Shown: positions 34,765 through 43,449, counted from the first letter of the stretch. The stretch is DNA of 64,000 nt from Marasmitruncus massiliensis (GCF_900186535.1 NZ_FYDE01000005.1:1650895-1714894); one strand, 5' to 3'. Numbers and translations are program-made. The notes: generated from the letters alone by a model not told the origin.

Positions 34765-35988
34765 ATGTCCCGCTTTGATCATTATTTTCAGATGAATGTA
34801 TGCGACGTGATTGAATATACGCTTGAAAAAGTCAGGGAGATTGATTGGGACCTCGGTTCGATGGAAGCGATCGTGCCGAAATCTCACGGCAACCTGAACT
34901 ATGTCTACCGGGTCTGGGATGGAAAGGGCCATTCCATCTATATCAAACAGGCGGGTACCGAGACCCGAATCTCCAAGGATATGAAGCCGTCTACCGACCG
35001 CAACCGTCTGGAGTCCGAAATTATCATGTTGGAAGACAAATTTGCGCCCGGCATGGTGCCCCATATTTACTTCTTTGATACTGTCATGTGCGCCTGCGGC
35101 ATGGAGGACTGCTCAGATTATGTCGTGATGCGCGACGCTATGTTACAGCATGAGATCTTTCCGCGGTTTGCGGATGACATTTCCACTTTTATGGTTGAGA
35201 CTCTGCTGCTGAGCAGCGATGTGGTGATGGATCACAAGGAGAAAAAAGAGCTGATCCGCAAATTTATTTCTCCGGACCTTTGCGATATCACCGAAAAGCT
35301 GGTTTTAATGGAGCCGTACAACGACCTGAATCACCGCAACAATGTATTTGCACCCAATGCGGATTTTGTAAAAAAAGAGCTCTACTCCGACGAGAAGCTG
35401 CATCTTGAGGTGGCAAAGCTGAAATTCAAATTTATGACCGAGGCGCAGGCGCTGATGCACGGCGACCTGCATACCGGCTCCATCTTTATCCGGCAGGATG
35501 CCACCAAGGTGTTTGATTCCGAGTTTGGCACCTATGCACCGATGGGCTATGACGTGGGCAACGTGGTGGCCAACCTGATCTTTGCCTATGACAATGGCCT
35601 TGCGGCGGGTGCGGCGGCGTTTTGCGACTGGATTCTGAAGACCATCGAAAAGACGATCGATCTTTTTATCGGGAAATTCAGCGAGCGGTTCGACGAAGCC
35701 GTCACCGAACCGATGGCAAAGGTTCCGGGGTTCAAAGAGTGGTATCTGGAAGGCATCCTCAACGACACCGCCGGTTACGCCGGGACCGAGCTGCACCGCA
35801 GAACGGTGGGCATGGCAAACGTCGTGGATGTCACCACGATCGCCGACGAGAAGAAACGCCTGCTGGCAGAACGGATCAACATCTTTGCGGGAAAAGACTA
35901 CATCATGCATCAAAGTTCCTTCCGCACGGGCGCTGATTTTACTGCGGCGGTGAAAAAGGCGAAAGAAGCGGCAGAAAGGACGCTTTGA
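34765..35988 (+). CDS. mtnK: 5-methylthioribose kinase-family sugar 1-kinase
   Basis: A 407-residue kinase that closely follows MtnK, which phosphorylates 5-methylthioribose at C1 with ATP. HGDLHTGS (His232, Asp234, His236) is the MtnK form of the catalytic loop, and DSEF (Asp251, Glu253) replaces the DPEF metal site. GNLNYVYRV, LCDITEKLVLMEPYND and ELHRRTVGMANV are further landmarks. The segment after the metal site (GTYAPMGYDVG) differs from the FAFYGP usual in MtnK, so substrate preference may be shifted, for instance to 5-deoxyribose. ATG 34765 follows GAGGAGG. It should feed the MtnA-like isomerase encoded next. Confidence 0.88.
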   Translation: MSRFDHYFQMNVCDVIEYTLEKVREIDWDLGSMEAIVPKSHGNLNYVYRVWDGKGHSIYIKQAGTETRISKDMKPSTDRNRLESEIIMLEDKFAPGMVPHIYFFDTVMCACGMEDCSDYVVMRDAMLQHEIFPRFADDISTFMVETLLLSSDVVMDHKEKKELIRKFISPDLCDITEKLVLMEPYNDLNHRNNVFAPNADFVKKELYSDEKLHLEVAKLKFKFMTEAQALMHGDLHTGSIFIRQDATKVFDSEFGTYAPMGYDVGNVVANLIFAYDNGLAAGAAAFCDWILKTIEKTIDLFIGKFSERFDEAVTEPMAKVPGFKEWYLEGILNDTAGYAGTELHRRTVGMANVVDVTTIADEKKRLLAERINIFAGKDYIMHQSSFRTGADFTAAVKKAKEAAERTL

Positions 35989-36036
35989 CCTTTGCTGCGG
36001 CAGGTGACAGGGTCCAATATCAAACGAAGGGGATAG

Positions 36037-37143
36037 ATGATTATGACGGTGGATGATTTTTTCGACAAGGTCATTACGGTTCGTATGGCACAAGATAAAA
36101 GCGCGGTGGACATTATAGACCAGACGCTGCTGCCCGGCACGATCAAAAGGATCGAAATCCGGACGAAAGAGGAGGTCTGGGATGCGATCAAAAAGCTGAA
36201 AGTACGCGGCGCACCTGCTATCGGCGTTGCCGCCGCTTACGGTATCGCGCTGCTGGCTTCGCAGATCGATGAAAACAGCTACGATGCGTTTTATGCAAAA
36301 TTCCGGGAGCTGAAAGACTATCTCGCGTCGTCGAGGCCGACAGCGGTCAACCTGTTTTGGGCGCTGAACCGCATGGAGGATACTGTCCAGAGAAACCAGA
36401 ACAAAACAATTCCAGAGATCAAGGAGATTCTGTTTGTTGAGGTAGAAAAAATCCGCGAAGAAGACGTGCAGATCAGCAGGAACATCGGCGAGATCGGCTT
36501 TAGGCTTTTGAAAGAGCTGAAAAAAGACGGTCGCGAGATTGGTATTCTGACCCACTGCAATGCAGGCACGCTGGCAACGGCAAAGTACGGCACGGCGACC
36601 GCCCCGATGTACCTTGCGCTCGAAAAGGGCTGGGCCGGCACCGATATGCATGTCTACTGCGACGAGACGAGACCGCTTTTGCAGGGGGCCAGACTGACCT
36701 CGTTTGAACTGTACAATGCCGGCATCACCACCACCCTGCAGTGTGACAATATGGCCTCCATTTTAATGAAATCGAAAAAAATTGACATCATCTTTGTCGG
36801 TTGTGACCGGGTTGCGAAAAACGGCGATGCCGCCAACAAGATCGGCACCAGCGGCGTTGCTATTCTTGCAAAGCACTACGGCATCCCGTTCTATGTCTGC
36901 GCGCCCAGTTCTACCATTGACCTTGCGACTCCGACCGGCGAGGAGATTCCAATTGAGATGCGCGACCCCGACGAAGTGACTGAGATGTGGTATAAAGAGC
37001 GCATGGCGCCAAAAGGCATCGGGGTTTTTAACCCGGCTTTTGATGTGACGGATCATTCCCTGATCACCGGCATCATTACGGAAAAGGGCATGTGCCACTC
37101 ACCGTTCGACCAGGCGTTTGCAGCCCTTGGCATCGGGAGGTGA
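36037..37143 (+). CDS. mtnA: MtnA/DrdI-like aldose-1-phosphate isomerase
   Basis: A 368-residue member of the eIF2B-alpha/MtnA family, which converts 5-methylthioribose 1-phosphate (or 5-deoxyribose 1-phosphate) to the ketose 1-phosphate. Catalytic Cys174 is in ILTHCNAGTLAT, catalytic Asp267 in IIFVGCDRVAKNGD, and RGAPAIGVAAAYG marks the phosphate site. The ATG at 36037 is four bases after AAGGGG; the ATG at 36043 is an equal candidate. The next gene starts five bases after the stop. No methionine-salvage genes such as mtnB, mtnC or mtnD follow, so the ketose phosphate is not heading back to methionine. Confidence 0.92.
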   Translation: MIMTVDDFFDKVITVRMAQDKSAVDIIDQTLLPGTIKRIEIRTKEEVWDAIKKLKVRGAPAIGVAAAYGIALLASQIDENSYDAFYAKFRELKDYLASSRPTAVNLFWALNRMEDTVQRNQNKTIPEIKEILFVEVEKIREEDVQISRNIGEIGFRLLKELKKDGREIGILTHCNAGTLATAKYGTATAPMYLALEKGWAGTDMHVYCDETRPLLQGARLTSFELYNAGITTTLQCDNMASILMKSKKIDIIFVGCDRVAKNGDAANKIGTSGVAILAKHYGIPFYVCAPSSTIDLATPTGEEIPIEMRDPDEVTEMWYKERMAPKGIGVFNPAFDVTDHSLITGIITEKGMCHSPFDQAFAALGIGR

Positions 37144-37147
37144 GCGC

Positions 37148-37591
37148 ATGCTGAAAGGAATTCCGGCCTGTGTTTCTCCGGAGCTGCTGAAGGTACTGCA
37201 CGAGATGGGCCACGGGGACACCATCGTGATCGGCGACGCCAATTTTCCCGCAGCCGCGATGGCCGAAGCGAAAAACCATGTCAACATCCGCTGTGACGGC
37301 CATCGCGCGACAGAAATGCTGGAAGGCATTTTGCAGCTGCTTCCACTGGATGAATTTGTGCCCCGGCCGGTTACCATTATGGATAAGATGGAAATGCACC
37401 GCGACCTTGACTGTCCGGTATGGGACGAATTCAAAGATATTGTGGCAAAGTATGATACGCGCGGAGCGGATGCGGTGGGCTTTCTGGATCGGTTCGCATT
37501 TTACGAAGCGGCCAAAGATGCCTATGCAGTGGTATCCACTACGGAAACGGCTTTCTATGCCTGCATTATTCTGAGAAAAGGCTGCCTTTGA
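37148..37591 (+). CDS. RbsD/FucU-family sugar mutarotase
   Basis: A 147-residue protein of the RbsD/FucU family, which speeds interconversion of sugar anomers or ring forms. It opens LKGIPACVSPELLKVLHEMGHGDTIVIGDANFPA, with the His and Asp of the family in the GHGD and GDAN motifs, and ends with a conserved aromatic segment (ETAFYACIILRKG). The length fits FucU better than RbsD. ATG 37148 follows GGGAGGTGA, which includes the mtnA stop. It would present the right anomer of the imported sugar to the kinase. Confidence 0.9.
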   Translation: MLKGIPACVSPELLKVLHEMGHGDTIVIGDANFPAAAMAEAKNHVNIRCDGHRATEMLEGILQLLPLDEFVPRPVTIMDKMEMHRDLDCPVWDEFKDIVAKYDTRGADAVGFLDRFAFYEAAKDAYAVVSTTETAFYACIILRKGCL

Positions 37592-37634
37592 CCTTGTATT
37601 GAAATGACGGCCGATCATAAAAAGGAGACAAATT

Positions 37635-38288
37635 ATGCTTGAAGAGTTGAAAAAACAAGTCGTGCGGGTGGCCAAAGAAGCGGACCGGCTTGGTATGTGC
37701 AAACATAAATCCGGCAATTTCAGCATCTATGACCCCGCCACCGGCTATGTGGTTGTCACACCCAGCGGCGTGGCAAGAGAAGTACTTACTCCTGAACATA
37801 TCTGCGTGATGGACCTCGATGCCAACGTCATCAAATGGAATCAAATAAACAAACCCTCCAGCGAAACACTGATGCACCTTTCGATCTACCGGGAGCGGAA
37901 AGATGTAAGGGCTGTGGTGCATACCCATGCACGCTATTCCACGGCGTTTGCAGTCCTGAACAAGTCGATCCCTCCTATCGTATACGAATTTTCCTACATC
38001 GGAAAATGCGGCACGATCCCCGTTGCGCCGTATGGCCGGCCGGGCACTGCGGATCTTGCGGAAAAGGTGGCAAAAACCTTGAAAAATACCGATTGCTGCC
38101 TGATGGAAAGCCACGGCGCGATCGCCGTCGGTGACGATATTGACGACGCCTTTATCAAGGCTCAATACATAGAAGAGGTAGCAGAGCTGTACTACATTGC
38201 GCTTGCTGTCCGCAATGGGCAGGAACCGCCGATCCTTGCGGAGGAAGAGTTGGCAAAGTGGGCTTATCCGAAAGAAATCAAGTTTTAA
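37635..38288 (+). CDS. Class II aldolase (FucA/DrdA/Ald2-like)
   Basis: A 217-residue zinc aldolase of the FucA/AraD family. The catalytic Glu77 is in PSSETLMH; zinc ligands are His96 and His98 (VVHTHARYS) and His160 (ESHGAIAVG). Relatives cleave fuculose 1-phosphate, or in the DHAP shunt 5-deoxyribulose 1-phosphate or 5-methylthioribulose 1-phosphate, giving DHAP plus lactaldehyde, acetaldehyde or methylthioacetaldehyde. Placement after an MtnK-like kinase and an MtnA-like isomerase makes the shunt role the best reading. MtnB dehydratase has the same fold, but the rest of the methionine salvage route is missing. ATG 37635 follows AAAAAGGAG. Confidence 0.88.
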   Translation: MLEELKKQVVRVAKEADRLGMCKHKSGNFSIYDPATGYVVVTPSGVAREVLTPEHICVMDLDANVIKWNQINKPSSETLMHLSIYRERKDVRAVVHTHARYSTAFAVLNKSIPPIVYEFSYIGKCGTIPVAPYGRPGTADLAEKVAKTLKNTDCCLMESHGAIAVGDDIDDAFIKAQYIEEVAELYYIALAVRNGQEPPILAEEELAKWAYPKEIKF

Positions 38289-38386
38289 GCGTCCCGGGTC
38301 AGGCGGCGGTACCGCGCAGCATCTGCTGCACAGGGTCCGGCGGCCTGTATCCCCAAAGCCGCGTGAAAGGCAAAGGAGGATCAACA

Positions 38387-39382
38387 ATGAAAAAATTGAT
38401 CAATGCACCGGAAAACTACACCGATGATATGCTCCGCGGGATCTACGCCGCGCACCCGAGCATGGTGAAATATGTAAATAATGATCTGCGCTGCTATTGT
38501 ACGGCGCGCAAAAAGTCCGGAAAGGTCGCCATCATCACCGGGGGCGGCACCGGGCACCTGCCTCTGTTTCTTGGCTATGTAGGTGAAAACCTGCTGGACG
38601 GCTGCGGTGTGGGCGGAGTGTTCCAGTCCCCTTCGAGCGAACAGATTTATCATGTGGCGAAAGAGGTGGAAGCGGGCGCCGGCGTGCTGTTTTTGTACGG
38701 TAACTACACCGGCGATATTATGAACTTTGATATGGCGGCTGAGATGCTGGATATGGACGATATCGCGTCCCAAAGTATCGTAGGCGCGGATGATGTGCTT
38801 TCCAATAAAAATACGCATGCCCGCCGCGGTGTAGCCGGGATTTTCTTTCTGTACAAATGTGCCGGCGCAAAAGCAGCCGAGATGGGCAGCCTGGACGAAG
38901 TACTGGCGGCCGCGCAAAAGGCAAAAGAGAACACCCGTACTGTCGGCTTTGCCCTGACCCCCTGTGTCATTCCTGAACTGGGTCATTCCAATTTCACGCT
39001 TGCAGAGAATGAGATGGCGTTCGGCATGGGCATCCACGGAGAGCCGGGGGTATGGAACGGCCCCGTTAAAACGGCAGAAGAACTGGCAAAAGAATCCCTG
39101 GAAGAGATTTTGGCTGATATGCCGCTTGCTGCTGGGGAAGAGGTCTGCGTCCTCATCAACGGGCTCGGCGCCACCAGCCAGGAGGAGCTGTATATCCTTT
39201 CCGGCAGTGTGCGGCACATTCTCGACAGAAGGGGTGTTCGTACCTACCGCACTTTTGTAGGAGAATATGCCACCAGCATGGAGATGGCAGGCGCGTCGAT
39301 CTCAGTTTGCCGCATGGCGGATAAAGAAATGAAAGAGTGGATCGATATGCCGGCCCACACACCGTTTTATACGCAGGTTTAA
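38387..39382 (+). CDS. dhaK: Dihydroxyacetone kinase subunit DhaK
   Basis: A 331-residue DhaK subunit. GGGTGHLPLF (52-60) is the N-terminal substrate loop, and His217 in GIHGEPGVW is the residue that binds the keto group covalently. ATG 38387 follows AAAGGAGG; a longer frame begins inside the aldolase gene and is not credible. It works with DhaL encoded next. No DhaM phosphocarrier lies nearby, so the phosphoryl donor could be ATP through DhaL or a DhaM elsewhere. The substrate may be dihydroxyacetone or another ketose such as erythrulose; DHAP itself would come from the aldolase. Confidence 0.93.
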   Translation: MKKLINAPENYTDDMLRGIYAAHPSMVKYVNNDLRCYCTARKKSGKVAIITGGGTGHLPLFLGYVGENLLDGCGVGGVFQSPSSEQIYHVAKEVEAGAGVLFLYGNYTGDIMNFDMAAEMLDMDDIASQSIVGADDVLSNKNTHARRGVAGIFFLYKCAGAKAAEMGSLDEVLAAAQKAKENTRTVGFALTPCVIPELGHSNFTLAENEMAFGMGIHGEPGVWNGPVKTAEELAKESLEEILADMPLAAGEEVCVLINGLGATSQEELYILSGSVRHILDRRGVRTYRTFVGEYATSMEMAGASISVCRMADKEMKEWIDMPAHTPFYTQV

Positions 39383-39409
39383 ACCACAGCGCGGGAGAGG
39401 AGATGCAAG

Positions 39410-40048
39410 GTGGTGGACCGCATAAGTTATGAACAACTCGCGGATTTTTTTAAAGGAGTTGCAGAGATTTTTGCAGAAAAAAAAGAAGAACTTTGCGAAA
39501 TGGACGCAAAGATGGGAGATGGCGATCTTGGGCTTACGATGCAGAAAGGGTTCAGTGCGCTTCCTCGACTGATTTTGGAAAACGGAGCATCCGGAGATAT
39601 CGGTAAAACGCTTCGCAAGGCCGGCATGAAAATGGCGAGCCTCGTTCCTTCCACCATGGGTACGCTGATGTCCAGCGGCATTATGGAAGGCGGTAAGGCG
39701 GTCGGCGAAACGGCAGAGATGGGGCCGAAAGAGCTGTCTGCATTTTTGACCGGCTTTGCGGCGGGTATCCAAAAAAGAGGAAAATGTCAACCCGGCGACC
39801 GCACGATACTGGATGCTGTGGATACCGGAGCAAAAAAGGCAGAACAGGCGTACGCCGCCGGGGCATCTCTTGCCGGCGTTATGCAGGCGGCGGTGCAGGG
39901 CGCGGAAGAGGGTGTTGAGGCAACCAAAGAGATGTTGCCCAAATACGGAAAAGCCGCAGTGTTTTCCGCCAAGGCAAAAGGAGTTCCCGATCAGGGCGCG
40001 ATGGCAGGCAAATATCTGTTTGAAGGCTTGGCGAGGTACTTTGCATGA
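39410..40048 (+). CDS. dhaL: Dihydroxyacetone kinase subunit DhaL
   Basis: A 212-residue DhaL subunit, the nucleotide-binding half of dihydroxyacetone kinase. MGDGDLGLTM holds the Asp residues that bind magnesium, STMGTLMSSGI and GDRTILDAV follow, and KGVPDQGAMAGKYLFEGL closes the domain. GTG 39410 follows GGGAGAGGAG. The stop overlaps the next gene as ATGA, so the kinase that follows is translationally coupled. Confidence 0.92.
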   Translation: MVDRISYEQLADFFKGVAEIFAEKKEELCEMDAKMGDGDLGLTMQKGFSALPRLILENGASGDIGKTLRKAGMKMASLVPSTMGTLMSSGIMEGGKAVGETAEMGPKELSAFLTGFAAGIQKRGKCQPGDRTILDAVDTGAKKAEQAYAAGASLAGVMQAAVQGAEEGVEATKEMLPKYGKAAVFSAKAKGVPDQGAMAGKYLFEGLARYFA

Positions 40049-40953
40049 AAATTTTAAATTTCGGCTCACTCAATATTGATCACGTCTACCGGGTAGACCA
40101 TTTTGTGCGGAAAGGTGAGACGATTTCCTCCAAATCCCTGACGCTGTTTTGCGGCGGCAAAGGCCTTAATCAGTCGGTCGCGCTCGGGCGCGCCGGTGTC
40201 GAGGTCTGGCATGCCGGGAGCATCGGAAAAGACGGGAAAATCCTTCTTGATATGCTGGCATCTGCGAATGTGGATAGTTCCTGTGTTGCGGTACTGGAAG
40301 AGGTTAGAACCGGGAACGCGATCATTCAGAACGACTCTGAAGGAGACAACTGCATCATCCTGTACGGCGGGGCGAACCGGCAGATCACAAAGCGGCAGGT
40401 GGATGAAACCCTTGCGGGTTTTTCTGCCGGAGATTTTTTGGTGCTGCAAAATGAGATCAACGAGCTGGCCTACATTGTGCAGAGGGCGTATGAAAAAGGG
40501 ATGAAGATTGTTCTGAATCCTTCACCGATGGACGAAAAAGTGCTTGAGGTGAATTTGAAACTCATAGATTGGTTTGTTTTAAACGAAATCGAGGCAGGCC
40601 AGCTTACCGGAAGTACCAACCTGAAAAGCGATAAGCTGATTTCGCTGCTGCGGGACAAATTTCCACAAGCAAAAATCGTGTTGACTTTAGGGACACTGGG
40701 TTCCTGCTATGCCGATGCGGAACGGGTCGTCACTCAAGGTATCTACCCGGTAAAAACAGTCGACACTACTGCGGCGGGGGACACGTTTACAGGTTACTTT
40801 CTGGCAGGGGTCGTGCAGGGGCGCAGCGTAGAAGAATCCTTAGATCTCGCGGCAAGAGCATCGGCGATCGCAGTTTCGCGTTTAGGTGCAGCACACTCTA
40901 TCCCCGCGATGGAAGAAGTTCTGAATGATAGAGCGTATGACCTACTATCATAA
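40045..40953 (+). CDS. PfkB/ribokinase-family sugar kinase
   Basis: A 302-residue PfkB-family kinase. The first signature GGKGLNQSVALGRAG begins at residue 37; the second is DTTAAGDTFTGYF with the catalytic base Asp246. The ATG overlaps the dhaL stop (ATGA). It resembles ribokinase in layout but not closely enough to name a substrate. A kinase for a side product, or for a second sugar brought in by the same importer, is possible. Last gene of the operon, followed by a terminator about 70 bases downstream. Confidence 0.92.
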   Translation: MKILNFGSLNIDHVYRVDHFVRKGETISSKSLTLFCGGKGLNQSVALGRAGVEVWHAGSIGKDGKILLDMLASANVDSSCVAVLEEVRTGNAIIQNDSEGDNCIILYGGANRQITKRQVDETLAGFSAGDFLVLQNEINELAYIVQRAYEKGMKIVLNPSPMDEKVLEVNLKLIDWFVLNEIEAGQLTGSTNLKSDKLISLLRDKFPQAKIVLTLGTLGSCYADAERVVTQGIYPVKTVDTTAAGDTFTGYFLAGVVQGRSVEESLDLAARASAIAVSRLGAAHSIPAMEEVLNDRAYDLLS

Positions 40954-41027
40954 AGCCGTAATACCTTGATGTAGCAATCTGACAAAACTTCATAGCCAAT
41001 AGACCTCATCTTATTTTTTATATACGA

Positions 41028-41056
41028 AGCAGGCTTTATTATAAGCCTGCTATTTT
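41028..41056 (+). terminator. Terminator of the DHAP-shunt-like operon
   Basis: AGCAGGCTT (41028-41036) pairs with AAGCCTGCT (41043-41051) with a six-base loop, followed by ATTTTTA. Confidence 0.8.
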
Positions 41057-41412
41057 TATGCCCTTTTTCATTTCTTAATAGTCCAAGAGTGCAATTATAC
41101 AGCCCTAATGTATTTTGAGACACTTCGATTGATTCGGATTTTTTCATGGTTAATCAGATCATATTTTGATTTTAACCCTTTAACAGTCATATCGAATTTT
41201 GGCTTCGATACGATCAATGCCTCAGATGTCGAAAATTTTAACCGACGTTTTTCCAGGGGCTTCCCATAAATGCAATTACACGCATATTTGTTCTCACCTT
41301 TATTTCTTGTTCAAATGTATCGGTCTGCATATACAACATCAACTTTTATTCAGATTTGGGCTGCAGCCGGCTGAAGGCTCTTATCCATTACATACAATTT
41401 TTTAAAAACGGT
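41057..41412. other. No gene seen between terminator and dehydratase remnant
   Basis: This roughly 350-base stretch has stops in all frames that matter and no ribosome site, hairpin or repeat that I could recognise. It is probably the scar of the deletion that removed most of the dehydratase gene. Confidence 0.4.
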
Positions 41413-41743
41413 ATGCCGCCCGATGAAATGTCTGGAAGGAATGGGCCTTGCCGGAGATTGTGCGATTGTTACGAATGGCCGCTTTTCCGGTTCAAACCGG
41501 GGCTTATTTGTGGGACACATCTCGCCCGAAGCTTACGAGGGCGGTCCGCTTGCGCTGGTGAAAGACGGCGATAAAATCACCATCGATCTGCCAAACCGTG
41601 ACTTGCATCTGCATGTGGACGGACAGGAATTGAAGCGGCGTAAAGATGTATGGGTACCTCCGGAAAAGGAACTATTGAACGGTTATCTGAAAACCTATTG
41701 CAAAATAAGCAAATCGGCTGCGGAAGGCGCGGTCGTAGAATAG
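41413..41743 (+). pseudogene. C-terminal remnant of an IlvD/Edd-family dehydratase
   Basis: About 105 codons encode the end of a dihydroxyacid or sugar-acid dehydratase: CLEGMGLAGDCAIVTNGRFSGSNRGLFVGHISPEAYEGGPLALV, in pieces recognisable as the IlvD/Edd C-terminal domain, with IDLPNRDLHLHV afterwards. A full protein has about 550 residues. Just upstream, a GMPPDEM run like the family's GMPEM lies in another frame, so there is both truncation and a frameshift. Product not functional. It precedes the RraA-like gene by 12 bases, so the pair was probably a sugar-acid operon. Confidence 0.8.
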
Positions 41744-41755
41744 GAGAAATGTAAA

Positions 41756-42448
41756 ATGGCAATCAAATGGAACAATGATAGAGCGCTGTTCGACATGATG
41801 CGAAAAGAGCTGTATTCCTCAGTCGTTGGCGATATCTTGGATAAAATGGGCAGGCTGCACCAGTTCCTGCCATGGCGAATCCAGCCGCTCGCGGAAGATA
41901 TGGTGGTAGCGGGACGCGCAATGCCGGTATTGGAGGCAGATACATTTGAGGAATTATCCGATGGGCAAAACCCAATTTTGAAAAAACCGTTTGGACTGAT
42001 GCTGGAGGCTCTGGATGATTTGAAAGAAAGTGAAGTGTATATTTGCACAGGCGCCTCCCCTTGCTATGCACTGGTGGGCGAACTCATGTGTACGCGGATG
42101 CAGGTCCTTAAAGCATCAGGCGCTGTGGTCAATGGATTCCACCGCGATACAAAGGGTATTTTAAATCTGGGATTTCCGTGTTTTTCCTATGGCCGCTATG
42201 CACAGGACCAGGCACCGCGCGGAAAAGTCATTGATTTCCGCGTACCGATTGAGATAGAAGGAGTCCGGGTGGTACCGGGTGATATCGTATTCGGCGACTT
42301 AGATGGGGTAGTCATTGTCCCGCAGGATATTGAAGAGGAAGTGATTCAGCGCGCCTATGCAAAAGCAACCGGAGAAAAAATGGTGGCGGAAGCGATTCTC
42401 AGCGGGATGGGGGCAAAGGAATCTTTTGATCAATATGGCATTCTGTAG
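41756..42448 (+). CDS. RraA-family protein
   Basis: A 230-residue member of the RraA/HMG-aldolase fold. Landmarks are SSVVGDILDKMGRLHQFLPWRI at the N terminus, GELMCTRMQVLKASGAVVNGFHRDTKGI around the substrate loop, and VRVVPGDIVFGDLDGVVIVPQD near the C terminus. Relatives act as 4-hydroxy-4-methyl-2-oxoglutarate aldolases, oxaloacetate decarboxylases or sugar-acid enzymes; few are RNase E regulators, and none would be in this setting. AGGAGA precedes the ATG. With the dehydratase remnant next to it, a 2-keto-3-deoxy sugar-acid substrate is plausible. It appears intact although its partner is broken. Confidence 0.85.
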   Translation: MAIKWNNDRALFDMMRKELYSSVVGDILDKMGRLHQFLPWRIQPLAEDMVVAGRAMPVLEADTFEELSDGQNPILKKPFGLMLEALDDLKESEVYICTGASPCYALVGELMCTRMQVLKASGAVVNGFHRDTKGILNLGFPCFSYGRYAQDQAPRGKVIDFRVPIEIEGVRVVPGDIVFGDLDGVVIVPQDIEEEVIQRAYAKATGEKMVAEAILSGMGAKESFDQYGIL

Positions 42449-42459
42449 TATCGTGTTTC

Positions 42460-43449
42460 CTATACGTTTCCGAACCGGTAACGGATAAAACGGCGGAATG
42501 TCTCCCCAGAGTGCAGCAGCGGCAGATCGTTGCCCAGCAGGCGGGGGGCATCCGGTACGAACTGCGGCTCAAAAGCCAGTGCGCATCCTGGCACAGCGGA
42601 GCTGCCGTTTGCCAGCGTTACGCCGGTGCCCAGAAAACCGCCGGAATAGAATACAAGGCACGGCGCATCCGTTTCCAGTGTCAGCTGCCGCCCACTGGCA
42701 GGGTTTGCCAGTACGGCGGCAGGCGAACCGACCAGTTCGAATGCATTGTTGTAGCCGCGCGCATTGGATAAATCCTGAGAACCGTTTTCCATAGCCTGCA
42801 AAAGGGTGCGCGGAGACCGAAAATCGAACGCGGTACCCTGCACCGGCTTGAGGCATACCGGAAGATGCTGCGCATCGTTATACCATACCCGCTGCGCGTT
42901 TATTGTCAGAATGTGATCATAAGCGGGACGTGTAAAATCACCCGAGAGATTCCAGTAGATATGGCTGGTGGGGTTTATAAAGGTATCGGCGTCCGTTTTC
43001 ATGCAAAATTCGATAGAAAGCGAATCCCCCACAAGCTTATACGTAACGGTAAGGACGCGGTTACCGGGCAGCCCGCAGGCACCGTCTGCAAGGTGTCCCT
43101 CCAGTACTGCACTGTCCGTGTCGGTTCGACGAATATCCCAGATGGTATGCCCCAGCGTTTCCGACCCGCTGTGCAGGCAGTTTGCGCCTTCGTTACATGG
43201 CATCGAATACATGCAGCCATGGATGGGCACGCGCCCGCCGCTTATCCGCCCCGCGACAGGGGCGACAATTGCACCGGCAAACACGGAAGGGGCTGTGCAG
43301 GAAAGCACAATATTTTCGAAAACCCCAGTTCGATCAGGTGTGTATAAAGCAGTCAGAGCCGCTCCTTCTGGACTCAGTTCCGCCGTTATTCCTGAGCCGC
43401 TATGCAGGCGCAATCGATGGTTATTTTTATCCGCGTATCTTTTTTTCAT
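42460..43449 (-). CDS. galM: Aldose 1-epimerase
   Basis: A 329-residue GalM-family mutarotase. NCLHSGSETLGH carries the first His, NPTSHIYWNLSG the catalytic His of the NxxxHxYxNL motif, and ALAFEPQFVPDAP the catalytic Glu. ATG 43449 has GAGGG eight bases upstream. It is convergent with the RraA-like gene (11 bases between stops, no terminator visible) and divergent from the second CUT2 importer, with which it shares a 230-base promoter region. It would interconvert anomers of the imported aldose. Confidence 0.9.
   Translation of the reverse strand: MKKRYADKNNHRLRLHSGSGITAELSPEGAALTALYTPDRTGVFENIVLSCTAPSVFAGAIVAPVAGRISGGRVPIHGCMYSMPCNEGANCLHSGSETLGHTIWDIRRTDTDSAVLEGHLADGACGLPGNRVLTVTYKLVGDSLSIEFCMKTDADTFINPTSHIYWNLSGDFTRPAYDHILTINAQRVWYNDAQHLPVCLKPVQGTAFDFRSPRTLLQAMENGSQDLSNARGYNNAFELVGSPAAVLANPASGRQLTLETDAPCLVFYSGGFLGTGVTLANGSSAVPGCALAFEPQFVPDAPRLLGNDLPLLHSGETFRRFIRYRFGNV

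Noticed and set aside
35305-36651. Minus-strand open frame of 448 codons
   Set aside because: Antisense to mtnK and mtnA, whose catalytic motifs are clear; composition is that of an antisense frame.
37635-38288. Reading the class II aldolase as MtnB (methylthioribulose-1-phosphate dehydratase)
   Set aside because: Same fold, but mtnC, mtnD and mtnW/X are missing, and the sugar importer and DhaKL fit aldol cleavage better.
40954-41412. Search for a riboswitch or sRNA in the gap after the PfkB gene
   Set aside because: Only the operon terminator could be recognised; no conserved aptamer core was visible.
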